A stretch of DNA of 62,679 bases from Alphaproteobacteria bacterium (GCA_021325525.1 JAJPHB010000046.1:1-62679); one strand, 5' to 3'; positions 1 to 8,489 are shown, counted from the first letter of the stretch. A program made the numbers and translations. Notes: a model not told the origin generated them from the sequence alone.

Positions 1-74
1 GGATTCGGCGGCTCGTCGCGGCGGCGACTCGCTGCTTGCCATCGTGGTTGGATGCGAGTAGGTTCCGCTGCCTT

Positions 75-96
75 CCGGAGCCGCTCGCCGCTCCGG
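75..96. other. Hairpin upstream of tRNA-Arg
   Basis: A perfect 7-bp stem (CCGGAGC at 75-81, GCTCCGG at 90-96) encloses an 8-base loop. No T-run follows, so it is at best a weak terminator for something ending to the left of the window. Nothing else is recognisable in bases 1-106. Confidence 0.3.
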
Positions 97-106
97 CCGC
101 GGCCAA

Positions 107-183
107 GCGCCCGTAGCTCAACTGGATAGAGCACCAGACTACGGATCTGGGGGTTAGGGGTTCGAATCCTCTCGGGCGCGCCA
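107..183 (+). tRNA. tRNA-Arg (anticodon ACG)
   Basis: Complete cloverleaf. The 7-bp acceptor stem pairs GCGCCCG (107-113) with CGGGCGC (173-179). The anticodon stem CCAGA/TCTGG encloses the loop CTACGGA, so the anticodon is ACG; it is read as ICG after deamination and decodes CGU, CGC and CGA. The T-arm carries GGTTCGAATCC. The discriminator base is G180 and the CCA end (181-183) is encoded in the DNA. No integrase or direct repeat of the tRNA 3' end was seen in the window. Confidence 0.97.
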
Positions 184-356
184 GCCTCATCGTGTCCGGA
201 CCTGGCGCCCCAGCGCGAACTGCGTTCGGCTCAATCGGATTCGCCGATCGCCGCGATCGAAAAATCGCATTTAGCCGCTTCCGCCGGGGATGCTACCATC
301 CCCCGGTTGGCGACAATCGACGGCGGCGCTGCGTGGGCCGGCGGGAGCGAGGTCGC

Positions 357-611
357 ATGACAATGCAGGAAGCCGCATCCGCGCTCGGCGTCGATCCGGC
401 GCGGCTCGCCGCGATGGTCGACGCCGAGCGCGCCGCCTGGGCGACTGAGGACCCGAAGCCGGATGCGGAGCTGTCGCCTGCGGCGCTTGCGGGCTGGAAA
501 CGCATGATCGATCTTCGGGGCAAAGGCCATCTTCAGCGGCAGCGAGCTCGCGCCGAGCGCGGCCTATGGCGGCACGCGCCAAGTCGTCTGAGCGGGAGGG
601 CACGAAGCTGA
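357..611 (+). CDS. Doubtful small hypothetical protein (84 aa)
   Basis: An open frame that opens MTMQEAASALGVD and runs 84 codons. The first half is plausible for a small helical protein (a short helix resembling a helix-turn-helix start, then an acidic stretch). The last 25 residues are arginine-rich and look like out-of-frame high-GC sequence. A GGGAGCGAGG stretch 5-6 bases upstream could serve as ribosome binding site. No family is recognised. It may be the remnant of a longer gene whose 3' half was lost, or not a gene at all. Confidence 0.3.
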   Translation: MTMQEAASALGVDPARLAAMVDAERAAWATEDPKPDAELSPAALAGWKRMIDLRGKGHLQRQRARAERGLWRHAPSRLSGRARS

Positions 612-657
612 GTTCGCGGACGCGCCCGGCATCGGGCCCGCGCTTGCGGCGCCGACC

Positions 658-2097
658 TTATCCTTCGAGGGGCAGGCTGAGCGGCGCGATTTCGTCGGCG
701 CTGCGGCGGCGATAGTCGCGCGCCGGTGCCGTCGCCATGATCCGCTGCTGGGCGCGGGTGAGGCGCTCCGCCGCGCCCTCGCGGTCCAATGTCAGGACGC
801 GGCCGTCCTCGACGACCTGTTGCCCGTCGATGAAGACGTGGCGCACGGCGCGGTCCGCCGCGTGATAGACGAAGGAGCGCAAGGGATCGCGCGCCGGCGC
901 CATGCCGGGGCTCGCGAGGTCGACGAGGACGAGGTCAGCCTTGGCGCCGGGCGCGAGGCGGCCGAGATCGGCGCGGCCGAGCGCCGTCGCGCCGCCCACC
1001 GTCGCCGCATGGAAGAGGTCGGCCGTCGTCACGGCGTGAATGTCCCGCGCCGCGATGCGCGCCAGCACCGCCGCCTTGCGCATCTCCTCGATCATGTTGT
1101 GCGGCGTCGTGTCCGTGCCGAGGCCCATATTGATCCCGGCCCGCAGATAGGCGCCGAAATCCTCCATCACCTGGCCGTAGCGGGCGAAGGGCGTCGGGCA
1201 ATGGGCGATCGAGCAGCCGCTCTCGGCGAGAATGCGGAGATCGGTCCTCGACCACCAGCGGATCCAGGAATGGCTGTCGAGGAAGAGAGCGTGGCCGAGG
1301 ATCGTCTCGGGGCCGAGAATGCCGATGTCGCGTGCCCATTGGATCGGCGTCTTGCCGTGGCGGCGGATCATCTCCTGGACTTCGTTGACGCTCTGCGCCG
1401 CATGCACGGTGAAGGGCAGCTTCCGCTCGCGCGCCGCCTCGAAGCTGTCGCGCAGCAGATCGGCCGTGCAGGTGTCGATCTGCATCGGCGAGAGGACGCC
1501 CGAGAGGCGCCCGCTCGGATGCTTCGCTGCCGCCTCGACGAGCCGCAGCGCCGCCGCGAAGCCGGCGCGGCCGCGCGCCTCGTCCCAGGCGAATTTGAGC
1601 TCGAAATCATTGTCGAGGCGCCAGCGCGCCGAGGCATAGCCCGGGGCGAGGAAGCCGCGCAGGCCGCTCCGCGCGAAGAGCTCGATCCAGCCGTCCCAGG
1701 CGGGCGAAATGTCGACGAGCGCCGTGACGCCGCTCAGCAGTAGCTCGCAATAGGCGAATTCGGCGTTGGCGGCGCGCGCCTCGTCATCGGGCGAGGCGAA
1801 GGCCTGCGTGCGCTCGTAGAGCCCGCTCATATACATGTTGGCGAGGCCGTGCTCCTCGCGAATGCCGCGATAGGCGGGCTCGTGCTCGGGATGCGAATGA
1901 ATGTCGATGAGGCCCGGCAGCACGAAGAGCCGCCGCCCGTCGATCTCGCGCGCCGCCGCGCCGCCATAACTCTTGCCGATGAAGGAGAGGGATCCGTCCG
2001 CGAAGGCGATGTCGACGCCGCGGCGATAGACGTGGCGGCGGCTCTGCGCGTTCCAAACGATCGCCCAGTCGGCCTGCCTGACGACGGTTGCGGCCAT
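658..2097 (-). CDS. Amidohydrolase / chlorohydrolase-family deaminase
   Basis: 479-aa member of the metal-dependent amidohydrolase superfamily (the ATZ/TRZ, guanine deaminase and SAH deaminase branch), which hydrolyses C-N or C-Cl bonds on purine-like or triazine-like substrates in the cytoplasm. The N-terminal beta-sandwich leads into the metal motif H67-S-H69 (GLIDIHSH). Further metal or catalytic residues are H232 (TVHAAQ), H269 and H276 in the GHALFLDSH segment, and D329 (GLGTDTTPHN). That is the full one-metal deaminase set, so it should be active. It precedes, on the same strand, nothing obvious but follows the DUF1028 gene by 39 bases, suggesting co-transcription. The substrate cannot be told from sequence. 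Confidence 0.85.
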   Translation of the reverse strand: MAATVVRQADWAIVWNAQSRRHVYRRGVDIAFADGSLSFIGKSYGGAAAREIDGRRLFVLPGLIDIHSHPEHEPAYRGIREEHGLANMYMSGLYERTQAFASPDDEARAANAEFAYCELLLSGVTALVDISPAWDGWIELFARSGLRGFLAPGYASARWRLDNDFELKFAWDEARGRAGFAAALRLVEAAAKHPSGRLSGVLSPMQIDTCTADLLRDSFEAARERKLPFTVHAAQSVNEVQEMIRRHGKTPIQWARDIGILGPETILGHALFLDSHSWIRWWSRTDLRILAESGCSIAHCPTPFARYGQVMEDFGAYLRAGINMGLGTDTTPHNMIEEMRKAAVLARIAARDIHAVTTADLFHAATVGGATALGRADLGRLAPGAKADLVLVDLASPGMAPARDPLRSFVYHAADRAVRHVFIDGQQVVEDGRVLTLDREGAAERLTRAQQRIMATAPARDYRRRSADEIAPLSLPLEG

Positions 2098-2136
2098 GCG
2101 TCCCTCCTCGGCTCTCGGCCCGTACCGCGCGGCGGA

Positions 2137-2826
2137 TCAGGGCTTCGGCAGATGCCCTTCGATGTCGGCGGCGGGCGGCGAGCGCGCCGGGTCGAGGCAG
2201 CGCTGGACATAGCCGCCGACCATCGGCGCCCACAGCGCCCAGAGCCGCCGCAGCTCGGCGATCGGCGCCTCGGCGAAGTCGACGCGCAGATCGATCGGCG
2301 GGAAGGGCGCATCGGGGAGTGCCACTCTCACCGCGGCCGAGCGCAGCGGATAGGCTTCGCCGCCCGCCGCAAGGCCGCTTTCGAGCGCCGCCAGCAATCG
2401 GTCGGTGAACGGCTTCCCGGGCTCGGAAGAAAAGCCGTCGAGCATGGCGCCGACGACGCGGTCATTGGCGAGCCCGTTGCCGACCGCGACGGCGCCGCGC
2501 CCGAGCCGCTCGCCTTTGGCATTCGTGCATTCGGCGCCGGTGAAGGCGGCAACGCGGCCCTGAAGGTCGAGGACGGCGAGCTGCCGCCAGGCCGAATGCG
2601 GCGTCGAGGCCAGCATGTCTGCGAGCGTCTCCTCGGCGTTGCGCCCGGCTTCGAGGCGACGCAGTCCGAGCGCGCCGAGGCGCGGATCGGAGCGCGCCTG
2701 CGACAGCACGACGCCGATTCCCTGCGCGATGAAGCCGGCGCGGCCGCCCGCCGCCATGCTGGAGGTGGTGAGCGCGTAGCCGTATTGGCCGGTGCGCGGG
2801 CACAGCGCCGCGATCGAGAACGTCAT
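2137..2826 (-). CDS. DUF1028 family protein (predicted Ntn-hydrolase)
   Basis: 229 aa, matching the whole-length DUF1028 family. It starts MTFSIAALCPRTGQYG and has the characteristic SSMAAGGRAGFIAQGIG segment (residues 22-38), an AFTGAECTNAKGE stretch near residue 95, and the AVGNGLAN motif near residue 114. The family is predicted to have an N-terminal-nucleophile hydrolase fold, and members are often found beside peptide or amide catabolic genes. Here it lies just upstream of an amidohydrolase on the same strand (gap 39 bases), so the pair probably processes one amide or purine-like substrate. Biochemical function is unproven. Confidence 0.85.
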   Translation of the reverse strand: MTFSIAALCPRTGQYGYALTTSSMAAGGRAGFIAQGIGVVLSQARSDPRLGALGLRRLEAGRNAEETLADMLASTPHSAWRQLAVLDLQGRVAAFTGAECTNAKGERLGRGAVAVGNGLANDRVVGAMLDGFSSEPGKPFTDRLLAALESGLAAGGEAYPLRSAAVRVALPDAPFPPIDLRVDFAEAPIAELRRLWALWAPMVGGYVQRCLDPARSPPAADIEGHLPKP

Positions 2827-3002
2827 CGCTTCCTCCCTGCCGGCGTCGAGGGCACGCGGGCCCGCCGGCTCTGCCGTCGCGGAATTCCATCACGGCAGGC
2901 GGCGCCAGGCCAGGGCAATCTTCGCACGCGTCCATTCCCGTCGCGACAGAATCTCCTCTCCCCAGAGGGCTACCGCATTCACGCATCTCAGCCGGAAATC
3001 AT

Positions 3003-3043
3003 CCCCTCTCCGCCCCGCCTGTAAAGGCCGGGGCGGAGAGGGG
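3003..3043. repeat. Long perfect palindrome of the CCTCTCC family
   Basis: Two perfect 15-base arms (CCCCTCTCCGCCCCG, 3003-3017, and its complement, 3029-3043) flank an 11-base loop. This belongs to the CTCTCC...GGAGAG intergenic palindromes seen again near 5445, 48367, 57538 and 62525. It lies in the 345-base gap (2827-3171) between the divergent DUF1028 gene and the transporter operon, which otherwise shows only a weak promoter candidate. Confidence 0.8.
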
Positions 3044-3108
3044 CGATGTCCGCTATGGTTGGAAAGATATGCCGAATGCGACAGCCCTGCTGTCGCGGAT
3101 CGCCTCGC

Positions 3109-3138
3109 TTGCGTCGCCCGGGATTTCGCGGATGATAT
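3109..3138 (+). promoter_or_regulatory. Weak sigma-70-like promoter candidate for the PotA-D-B-C operon
   Basis: TTGCGT (3109-3114) and TGATAT (3133-3138) are separated by 18 bases and lie 34 bases before the first gene of the operon. Both boxes are only partial matches to the housekeeping consensus. The call rests mostly on position. Confidence 0.22.
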
Positions 3139-3171
3139 AGACAACGCATCGGCCATGGGGAGGCGCCGCCG

Positions 3172-4254
3172 TTGCAGGAGCCGGGCACCGAAGGCGCGCT
3201 GACGCTGCGGCGGCTGACGAAGCACTATCCGGGCTTCGTCGCCGTCGACGGCATCGACCTCTCCGTCGCGGCCGGCGAGTTCCTGACGCTGCTGGGACCG
3301 AGCGGCTCCGGCAAGACGACGACGCTGATGATGGTCGCCGGCTTCACGCCGCCGACGAGCGGCGACATCCTGCTGAACGGCCGATCCGTCACCGGCCTCG
3401 CGCCCGAGCGGCGCAATATCGGCGTCGTCTTCCAGAATTACGCGCTCTTTCCGCATATGAGCGTTGCCGAGAATGTCGCCTTTCCCTTGCGCATGCGGCG
3501 GCGGCCGCGCGCCGCGATCGAGCAGAAGGTGGCGGCGGCTCTCGACCTCGTGCGCCTCGCCGGGCTGGGGCAGCGCCTGCCGCGCCAGCTCTCGGGCGGG
3601 CAGCAGCAGCGCGTCGCCTTGGCCCGGGCGCTCGTCTTCGATCCCGAGCTGCTGCTCATGGACGAGCCGCTGGGCGCACTCGACAAGAACCTGCGGGCGC
3701 AGATGCAGTTCGAGCTGAAGCGCCTTCATGGCGAGCTCGGCATCACCATCGTCTATGTGACCCACGACCAGGAGGAGGCGCTGACGATGTCGGATCGCGT
3801 CGCGCTCATGAACAAGGGCGCGATCGAGCAGCTCGGCGCGGTCGAGGATCTCTACGAGCGTCCGGTGAACCGCTTCGTCGCCGAGTTCCTCGGCGAATCG
3901 AATGTGATCGAGGGCCGGGTCGAGCCGGCGCCGGACGGGCTCGGCTGGTTCATCGCCGCGGGCGGGCTGCGCCTGCCGGTTCGGCTCGACGCCGCCGGCC
4001 CGCCGCCGCGCCCGGCGCTGCTCGTCATCCGCCCCGAGAAGCTCGGTTTCGCCAATGGCGATGCGTCCGGCATTCCGGGAACGGTGCGAGAGCTCGTTTA
4101 TGTCGGCGACTTCACGCGCTATCGGATCGGCGTCGAAGGCGGGATCGAGCTCATTCTGAAGGCGCCCAACAACCGGCATTCGCGGCGTGCCGGCAAGGGA
4201 GACACTGTCCGCCTCGCCCTCGAGCCGGGCGATGCGCATCTGCTTGCCGGCTGA
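3172..4254 (+). CDS. PotA-like polyamine-type ABC transporter ATP-binding protein
   Basis: 360-aa ATPase that powers import of spermidine, putrescine or a similar small cation through the PotB/PotC-like pair downstream. Walker A is at residues 42-49 (GPSGSGKT). The Q-loop sequence FQNYALFPHMS follows, then the LSGGQQQR signature, Walker B LLLMDEP and the switch histidine in YVTHDQEEA. The C-terminal 110 residues form the TOBE domain typical of PotA, MalK and FbpC. The start is a TTG at 3172, chosen because GGGGAGG lies about 9 bases upstream and no ATG or GTG fits the homology. It is the first of four same-strand genes. Confidence 0.88.
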   Translation: MQEPGTEGALTLRRLTKHYPGFVAVDGIDLSVAAGEFLTLLGPSGSGKTTTLMMVAGFTPPTSGDILLNGRSVTGLAPERRNIGVVFQNYALFPHMSVAENVAFPLRMRRRPRAAIEQKVAAALDLVRLAGLGQRLPRQLSGGQQQRVALARALVFDPELLLMDEPLGALDKNLRAQMQFELKRLHGELGITIVYVTHDQEEALTMSDRVALMNKGAIEQLGAVEDLYERPVNRFVAEFLGESNVIEGRVEPAPDGLGWFIAAGGLRLPVRLDAAGPPPRPALLVIRPEKLGFANGDASGIPGTVRELVYVGDFTRYRIGVEGGIELILKAPNNRHSRRAGKGDTVRLALEPGDAHLLAG

Positions 4255-4293
4255 CGAAGTTCTGAACGACTGAACCGGAGGGAGGAGCAAGCC

Positions 4294-5394
4294 ATGACGC
4301 GAATGAAGCGACGGACATTCCTCAAGACTGCCGGCGCCGCCGCCGGCCTCGCCGCCACCGGGCCGTTCTTCCATGTGCGCCCGGCCCGCGCCGATAAGGG
4401 CGAGCTCGTCGTCGTGAGCTGGGGCGGCGATTACGACCAGGCCCTGCGCGATCTCGTCTTTCCCGCCTTCGAGAAGGCGACCGGCTACACGGTGAAGCTC
4501 GATGCGCCGCCCGAGACCGCGAAGGTGAAGGCGATGGTGCAGAGCGGCAATGTGAGCTGGGACGTCATCATGACCGACATTCCGGCCGTGCTGACGCTCG
4601 TCAAGGACAATCTCCTGGAGCCGCTCGACTACGGGGCGCTCGACAAGGCGAAGCTCGACCGCATCCCGAAGGAGCTGCAGCGCTCGCATGCGCTGGGCCA
4701 GCGCATCTATTCCTTCAACATCGTCTACAACACCAATTCCTATCCCGCGGGCAAGGCGCCGCGGAGCTGGGCCGATGTGTGGAACGGCGCGGCGTTTCCG
4801 GGCGGGCGCACCTTCAATTTCCAGGGCGGCATCGAGCCGCAGCTCGAAGTCGCCCTCCTCGCCGACGGCGTTCCCATCGACAAGCTCTATCCCATCGATG
4901 TCGAGCGCGCCTGGAAGATGTACGACAAGCTGCGGCCGCTCGTCAGCAAGTGGTACACCTCGCATGCCCAGGCGATTCAGCTCCTCGGCGCCGGCGAGGC
5001 GGCGGTCGGCTGCACCATCGGTCCGCGCGGCATCGCCGCCAAGCATGGCGGCGCCCCGATCGGCGTCGAGTATAACCAGGGCAAGCTCGCCTCCGACAAT
5101 TGGTGCATCGTCAAAGGCGCGCGCAACAAGAAGATCGCGATGGAGTACATCAATTTCGCGATCGACCCCAAGGCGCAGGCGGCGATCGCCAAGCGCGTCC
5201 CCTACGGGCCCAGCAACGGCGGCGCCTACGAGTTCCTGAGCGCCGCCGAGGCCGCCGATCTCAACACCTCGCCGCAGAACATCAAGGAGCAGTTCTGGCA
5301 GAACGTCGAGTGGTGGAGCACGCCCGGCCCCGACGGCAAGACGCCGCGCGAAACCCAGGCGGAGCGCTTTGCGACATGGATGCTGAAGGGCTGA
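4294..5394 (+). CDS. PotD-like periplasmic substrate-binding protein
   Basis: 366-aa extracellular solute-binding protein of the PotD/PotF type. The N-terminus has a twin-arginine-like export signal (KRRTFLK at 6-12, hydrophobic AGAAAGLAATG, cleavage probably after the ARA near residue 34). The mature part opens ELVVVSWGGDYDQ, a signature of this family. A strong ribosome site (GGAGGGAGG) precedes the ATG. It sits 39 bases after the ATPase gene and is followed at once by a 41-base stem-loop, which would favour higher levels of this protein than of the membrane parts. The substrate is inferred as polyamine-like from the family only. Confidence 0.88.
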   Translation: MTRMKRRTFLKTAGAAAGLAATGPFFHVRPARADKGELVVVSWGGDYDQALRDLVFPAFEKATGYTVKLDAPPETAKVKAMVQSGNVSWDVIMTDIPAVLTLVKDNLLEPLDYGALDKAKLDRIPKELQRSHALGQRIYSFNIVYNTNSYPAGKAPRSWADVWNGAAFPGGRTFNFQGGIEPQLEVALLADGVPIDKLYPIDVERAWKMYDKLRPLVSKWYTSHAQAIQLLGAGEAAVGCTIGPRGIAAKHGGAPIGVEYNQGKLASDNWCIVKGARNKKIAMEYINFAIDPKAQAAIAKRVPYGPSNGGAYEFLSAAEAADLNTSPQNIKEQFWQNVEWWSTPGPDGKTPRETQAERFATWMLKG

Positions 5395-5400
5395 GCGGCG

Positions 5401-5441
5401 GGGTTTCCCGTTGAGGCGAGCCCTCCCCGATCGGGAAACCC
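5401..5441 (+). terminator. Stem-loop after the PotD-like gene
   Basis: A perfect 10-bp inverted repeat (GGGTTTCCCG at 5401-5410, CGGGAAACCC at 5432-5441) with a 21-base loop begins 6 bases after the binding-protein stop codon. It is followed by a CCTCTC...GGGGAGAGG element of the intergenic repeat family (5440-5460). It has no clean T-run, so it is more likely an mRNA-stabilising or partial-termination structure inside the operon than a full terminator. Confidence 0.55.
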
Positions 5442-5491
5442 TCTCTCCTCCGGGGAGAGGTATTTCAGAAGGTCGCAAGCGGGGGAGAGAC

Positions 5492-6385
5492 TTGACGGAG
5501 CCTCGCCGGGGAGGGTTGGGGCTGTGGCGGCGCGGCCGCCGCGTCTGGCGGCCGCGCGAGGGCCTGCTCGTCTTGCCGGCCCTCGTTTTCTACATCCTCG
5601 TCTATCTCTATCCGCTGACGCGGCTCCTCGCCTGGAGCTTCTTCGACCCCGGGCCGACCCTCAAATTCTACGGCGCGCTCCTGGCGGAGCCGGCCTATCT
5701 CAAGGCGCTCTCCAACACGCTCGAGATCAGCGTCGCGGCGACCGTGTTGAGCCTCGTCCTCGGCTATCCGCTCGCATATTTGATGGCGACGAGCGGGGCG
5801 CGCGCTCGCAGCCTCTTGATGGCGCTCATCCTCATTCCCTTCTGGACGAGCATTCTCGTCCGCAGCTTCGCCTGGATCGTCATCCTCGGCAATAACGGCA
5901 TCGTCAACCGCACCCTCCTCTCGCTCGGCCTCGTCAGCCGGCCGGCGAAGCTGCTCTTCGACATGACGGGCGTGCAGATCGGCATGGTCCATGTGCTGCT
6001 GCCCTTCATGGTCTTCCCGCTCTACGGCGTCATGTCGCGCATCGATCCCAACCTCCTTCGCGTCGCGCGCAGCCTCGGCGCGCCGCCGCGCCGGGCCTTC
6101 GCGAAGGTCTTCCTGCCGCTCAGCCTGCCCGGCGTCGCCGCCGGCTGCGTCCTCGTCTTCCTGCTGGCGATCGGTTTCTACGTCACCCCGGCGCTGCTCG
6201 GCGGCGCCGGCGAGATCACCCTCGCGACGATGATCGACATGATGGTGAACACGCTGCTCAATTGGGGCTTCGCGGCGACGCTGGGCGTCGTGCTGCTGGC
6301 GGTGGTCGGCGTCATCTTCGTCCTCTTCAGCCGTCTCCTCGGCCTGCACCGCTTGACAGCCGTCGGCGAGGAGGGCGCGCGGTGA
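5492..6385 (+). CDS. PotB-like ABC transporter permease
   Basis: 297-aa inner-membrane permease with about six transmembrane helices, starting with LLVLPALVFYILVYLYPL. The EAA loop contacted by the ATPase is the segment ARSLGAPPRRAFAKVFLPL. The same frame is open back to an ATG at 5411, but those 27 extra codons run through the intergenic palindromes. I therefore place the start at the TTG at 5492, which has GGGGGAGAG just upstream. The stop overlaps the next gene in GTGA. Together with PotC-like it forms the membrane channel of the transporter. Confidence 0.85.
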   Translation: MTEPRRGGLGLWRRGRRVWRPREGLLVLPALVFYILVYLYPLTRLLAWSFFDPGPTLKFYGALLAEPAYLKALSNTLEISVAATVLSLVLGYPLAYLMATSGARARSLLMALILIPFWTSILVRSFAWIVILGNNGIVNRTLLSLGLVSRPAKLLFDMTGVQIGMVHVLLPFMVFPLYGVMSRIDPNLLRVARSLGAPPRRAFAKVFLPLSLPGVAAGCVLVFLLAIGFYVTPALLGGAGEITLATMIDMMVNTLLNWGFAATLGVVLLAVVGVIFVLFSRLLGLHRLTAVGEEGAR

Positions 6386-7188
6386 GCGACGACCGCCTCA
6401 GCGCCGGCCGCGCGCTGCTCTGGCTCTTCGGCGCGGCGCTCCTTGTCTTCCTCATCGCTCCCATCATCGTCGTCGTCATCACCTCCTTCAATGCGACGCC
6501 TTACCTCGCTTTTCCGCCGCAAGCGCTGTCGCTGCGCTGGTATCGCAACTTCTTCCAATCGGCGCATTGGATCGACCCGGCGCTCTTGAGCCTCCGCGTC
6601 GCCCTCGTCGCCATGGCGGGGGCGACGGTGCTCGGCAGCTTCGCCGCGATCGGCCTCGCACGCGGCCGCTTCCGCGGCAAGCGCGGCCTCGAACTCTTCC
6701 TCGTCTCGCCCATGGTGGTGCCGATCGTCGTCATGGCGCTCGGCCTTTATTTCCTCTTCTCGCCTCTGCACCTCTTGGGGACGCCCGCTGCCCTTTATCT
6801 CGGCCATACGGTGATCGCGACGCCGCTCGTCATGGTGATCGTCCTCTCGGGGCTGCGCAGCACCGACCCCGCCGCCGAACTCGCGGCGCGCAGCCTCGGC
6901 GCCAATTACTGGCGGGCGCTCTGGCATGTCCTCATTCCGGCGATCCGCCCGGCGATCCTGTCGGCCGCCGCCTTCGCCTTCCTCGTCTCCTTCGACGAGG
7001 TCGTGCTGGCGATCTTCCTCGGCGGGCCGGATGCGACGACGCTGCCGAAGCGCATGTGGGAATCGATCCGCTTCGAGATCGACCCCACGCTGACCGCGAT
7101 CTCCTCGCTCCTCACGCTGCTCGTCCTCCTCATTCTCGGATGCGCCGAGCTCGCGCGCTCCTTGCAGAGGCGCGCCTCGCGCGGGTGA
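6382..7188 (+). CDS. PotC-like ABC transporter permease
   Basis: 268-aa second permease of the polyamine-type importer. It begins with GTG at 6382, overlapping the stop of the previous gene by four bases, so the two are translationally coupled. The first helix is LLWLFGAALLVFLIAPIIVV, followed by SFNATPYLAFPP, a loop conserved in PotC and PotH-type permeases. The EAA motif is ARSLGANYWRALWHVLIP. The C-terminus (SLQRRASRG) ends exactly where a truncated pirin gene begins, which suggests that the end of this operon is a recombination junction. Confidence 0.87.
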   Translation: MSDDRLSAGRALLWLFGAALLVFLIAPIIVVVITSFNATPYLAFPPQALSLRWYRNFFQSAHWIDPALLSLRVALVAMAGATVLGSFAAIGLARGRFRGKRGLELFLVSPMVVPIVVMALGLYFLFSPLHLLGTPAALYLGHTVIATPLVMVIVLSGLRSTDPAAELAARSLGANYWRALWHVLIPAIRPAILSAAAFAFLVSFDEVVLAIFLGGPDATTLPKRMWESIRFEIDPTLTAISSLLTLLVLLILGCAELARSLQRRASRG

Positions 7189-7699
7189 GATCATCTCCTA
7201 TGTCCTCGAGTGCGCGCTCGAGCACAAGGACAGCCTCGGCAACGGCGCGGTGATCCGGCCGGGCGAGGTGCAGCGCCTGAGCGCCGGCACCGGGATCACT
7301 CACAGCGAATTCAATCCGTCTAAGACGGACCCCGTGCATTTCCCGCCGATCTGGATCATCGCGGATCGCGCAGGATTGGCGCCGAGCTCCGAGCAGAAGG
7401 CTTTTCCAATCGAGGAACGGCGCGGGCGGCTGCGGCTCGTCGCATCTCCCGACGGCGAGCGCGGCGCCCTCGCACTGCACCAAGACGCGCGCCTCTTCAT
7501 CGCCAATCTCGAACCGGGGCAGCGCGTTGCGCACGCGATCGAGCGCGGCCGCGGCGCTTGGTTACAAGTGGCCCGCGGCATCGTCGCGCTCAATGGCACC
7601 GAGATGCGGGAGGGGGACGGAGCGGCGGTCGAAAGCGAGGCGATGGTGACCATCGAGGCTGAGACAGAGGCCGAATTTCTGCTCTTCGACCTGGGATGA
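7187..7699 (+). pseudogene. 5'-truncated pirin family gene
   Basis: From base 7187 the frame reads EIISYVLECALEHKDSLGN and continues through SAGTGITHSEFNPS to the end of a pirin (YhhW-like bicupin), ending EFLLFDLG. Normal members are about 230-300 aa. Roughly the first 60 residues are missing, including the HPH metal-binding pair that precedes DMEI in the family. The first retained codon overlaps the stop of the PotC-like gene. Internal starts at GTG 7241 or ATG 7250 could give a 149-aa product containing the second cupin only. Without the first metal-binding histidines, normal iron-dependent activity is unlikely. Confidence 0.75.
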
Positions 7700-7708
7700 A
7701 CATAAGTT

Positions 7709-8449
7709 CTACCGCACCGCGGCGACCAGCAGGAAAGGCGGGCGCTCGCGCTCGACGGCGAAGTGCGGGTGGAGGGCGATCTGCGCCGCGGTCGGCCCCC
7801 ATTCCTCGAGATGGGTGAGGGCGAAGCCGAGGCGGATGAGGAGGTTGAGATATGTCGCGATGGTGCGGTGCTGCTTGATGACGCCCTTGGCGAGCCAATC
7901 CGTCCGCCGCGGCCCTTCGTCGAGATAGGCATCGACGGGCCAGACCTTGCCGTCCCCGGGGCCGCCCCCGGCGCTCTCGACCCAGCCCGGGCGCCGCGGG
8001 GCCGTGTAGATCGGGTGCTCGACCGAGAAGACGAGGCGCCCGCCCGGGACGAGCGCCCGGTGCACGGCGGCCAGCAAGCCTTCGAGATCCTCGATGTAAT
8101 GGAGGGCGAGAGCGCTGTAGGCGAGATCGAACGACGCCGCCGGCAGATCGAGCTGCTCCAGATCCGCCCGGCGATAGGTCACGGCGCCCGGCGCCGTCTC
8201 GACCCTCGCCCGCGCCAACATGCGCTCGGAGACGTCGAGGCCGAGGATGCGCGCCGCGCCTTCCGCCGCCGCCCAGCGGCAGAACCAGCCGAAGCCGCAG
8301 CCGAGATCGACGACGCGGAGTTGCGCCATGGCCGGCAGCAGGGCGCGGAGCGCCGGCCATTCCGGCATGCCCTCCAGCCCTTCGATCGAGCGCGGCAGGC
8401 GGCTGTAGCCGGCGAAGAACGCCTCGTTGTCATAGATGTTCTGCGTCAT
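7709..8449 (-). CDS. Class I SAM-dependent methyltransferase
   Basis: 246-aa cytoplasmic methyltransferase of the Methyltransf_11 type. Motif I (VVDLGCGFGWF, about residues 46-56) binds S-adenosylmethionine and is followed by LGLDVSERML. Motif II lies in the FDLAYSALALHYIED stretch, and the post-II segment is LVPGGRLVFSVEHP. The N-terminus (YDNEAFFAGYSRLPRS) is typical of small-molecule methyltransferases related to bacterial UbiE-like enzymes. It converges on the pirin remnant (gap 9 bases). Substrate unknown. Confidence 0.85.
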   Translation of the reverse strand: MTQNIYDNEAFFAGYSRLPRSIEGLEGMPEWPALRALLPAMAQLRVVDLGCGFGWFCRWAAAEGAARILGLDVSERMLARARVETAPGAVTYRRADLEQLDLPAASFDLAYSALALHYIEDLEGLLAAVHRALVPGGRLVFSVEHPIYTAPRRPGWVESAGGGPGDGKVWPVDAYLDEGPRRTDWLAKGVIKQHRTIATYLNLLIRLGFALTHLEEWGPTAAQIALHPHFAVERERPPFLLVAAVR

Positions 8450-8489
8450 CGGCGGCGCGCTCCGGTGGCTGAGGCTCGGCGCCGCATGC

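Noticed and set aside
107-183. tRNA-Arg as the attachment site of a genomic island
   Set aside because: No integrase gene and no repeat of the tRNA 3' end were found in the window.
2890-5478. Minus-strand open frame of 862 codons opposite the Pot-like operon
   Set aside because: Shadow of the transporter genes; no motifs, start or ribosome site.
5411-5491. ATG start for the PotB-like permease at 5411
   Set aside because: The extra 27 codons read through an intergenic hairpin loop and a repeat; the TTG at 5492 has a proper ribosome site.
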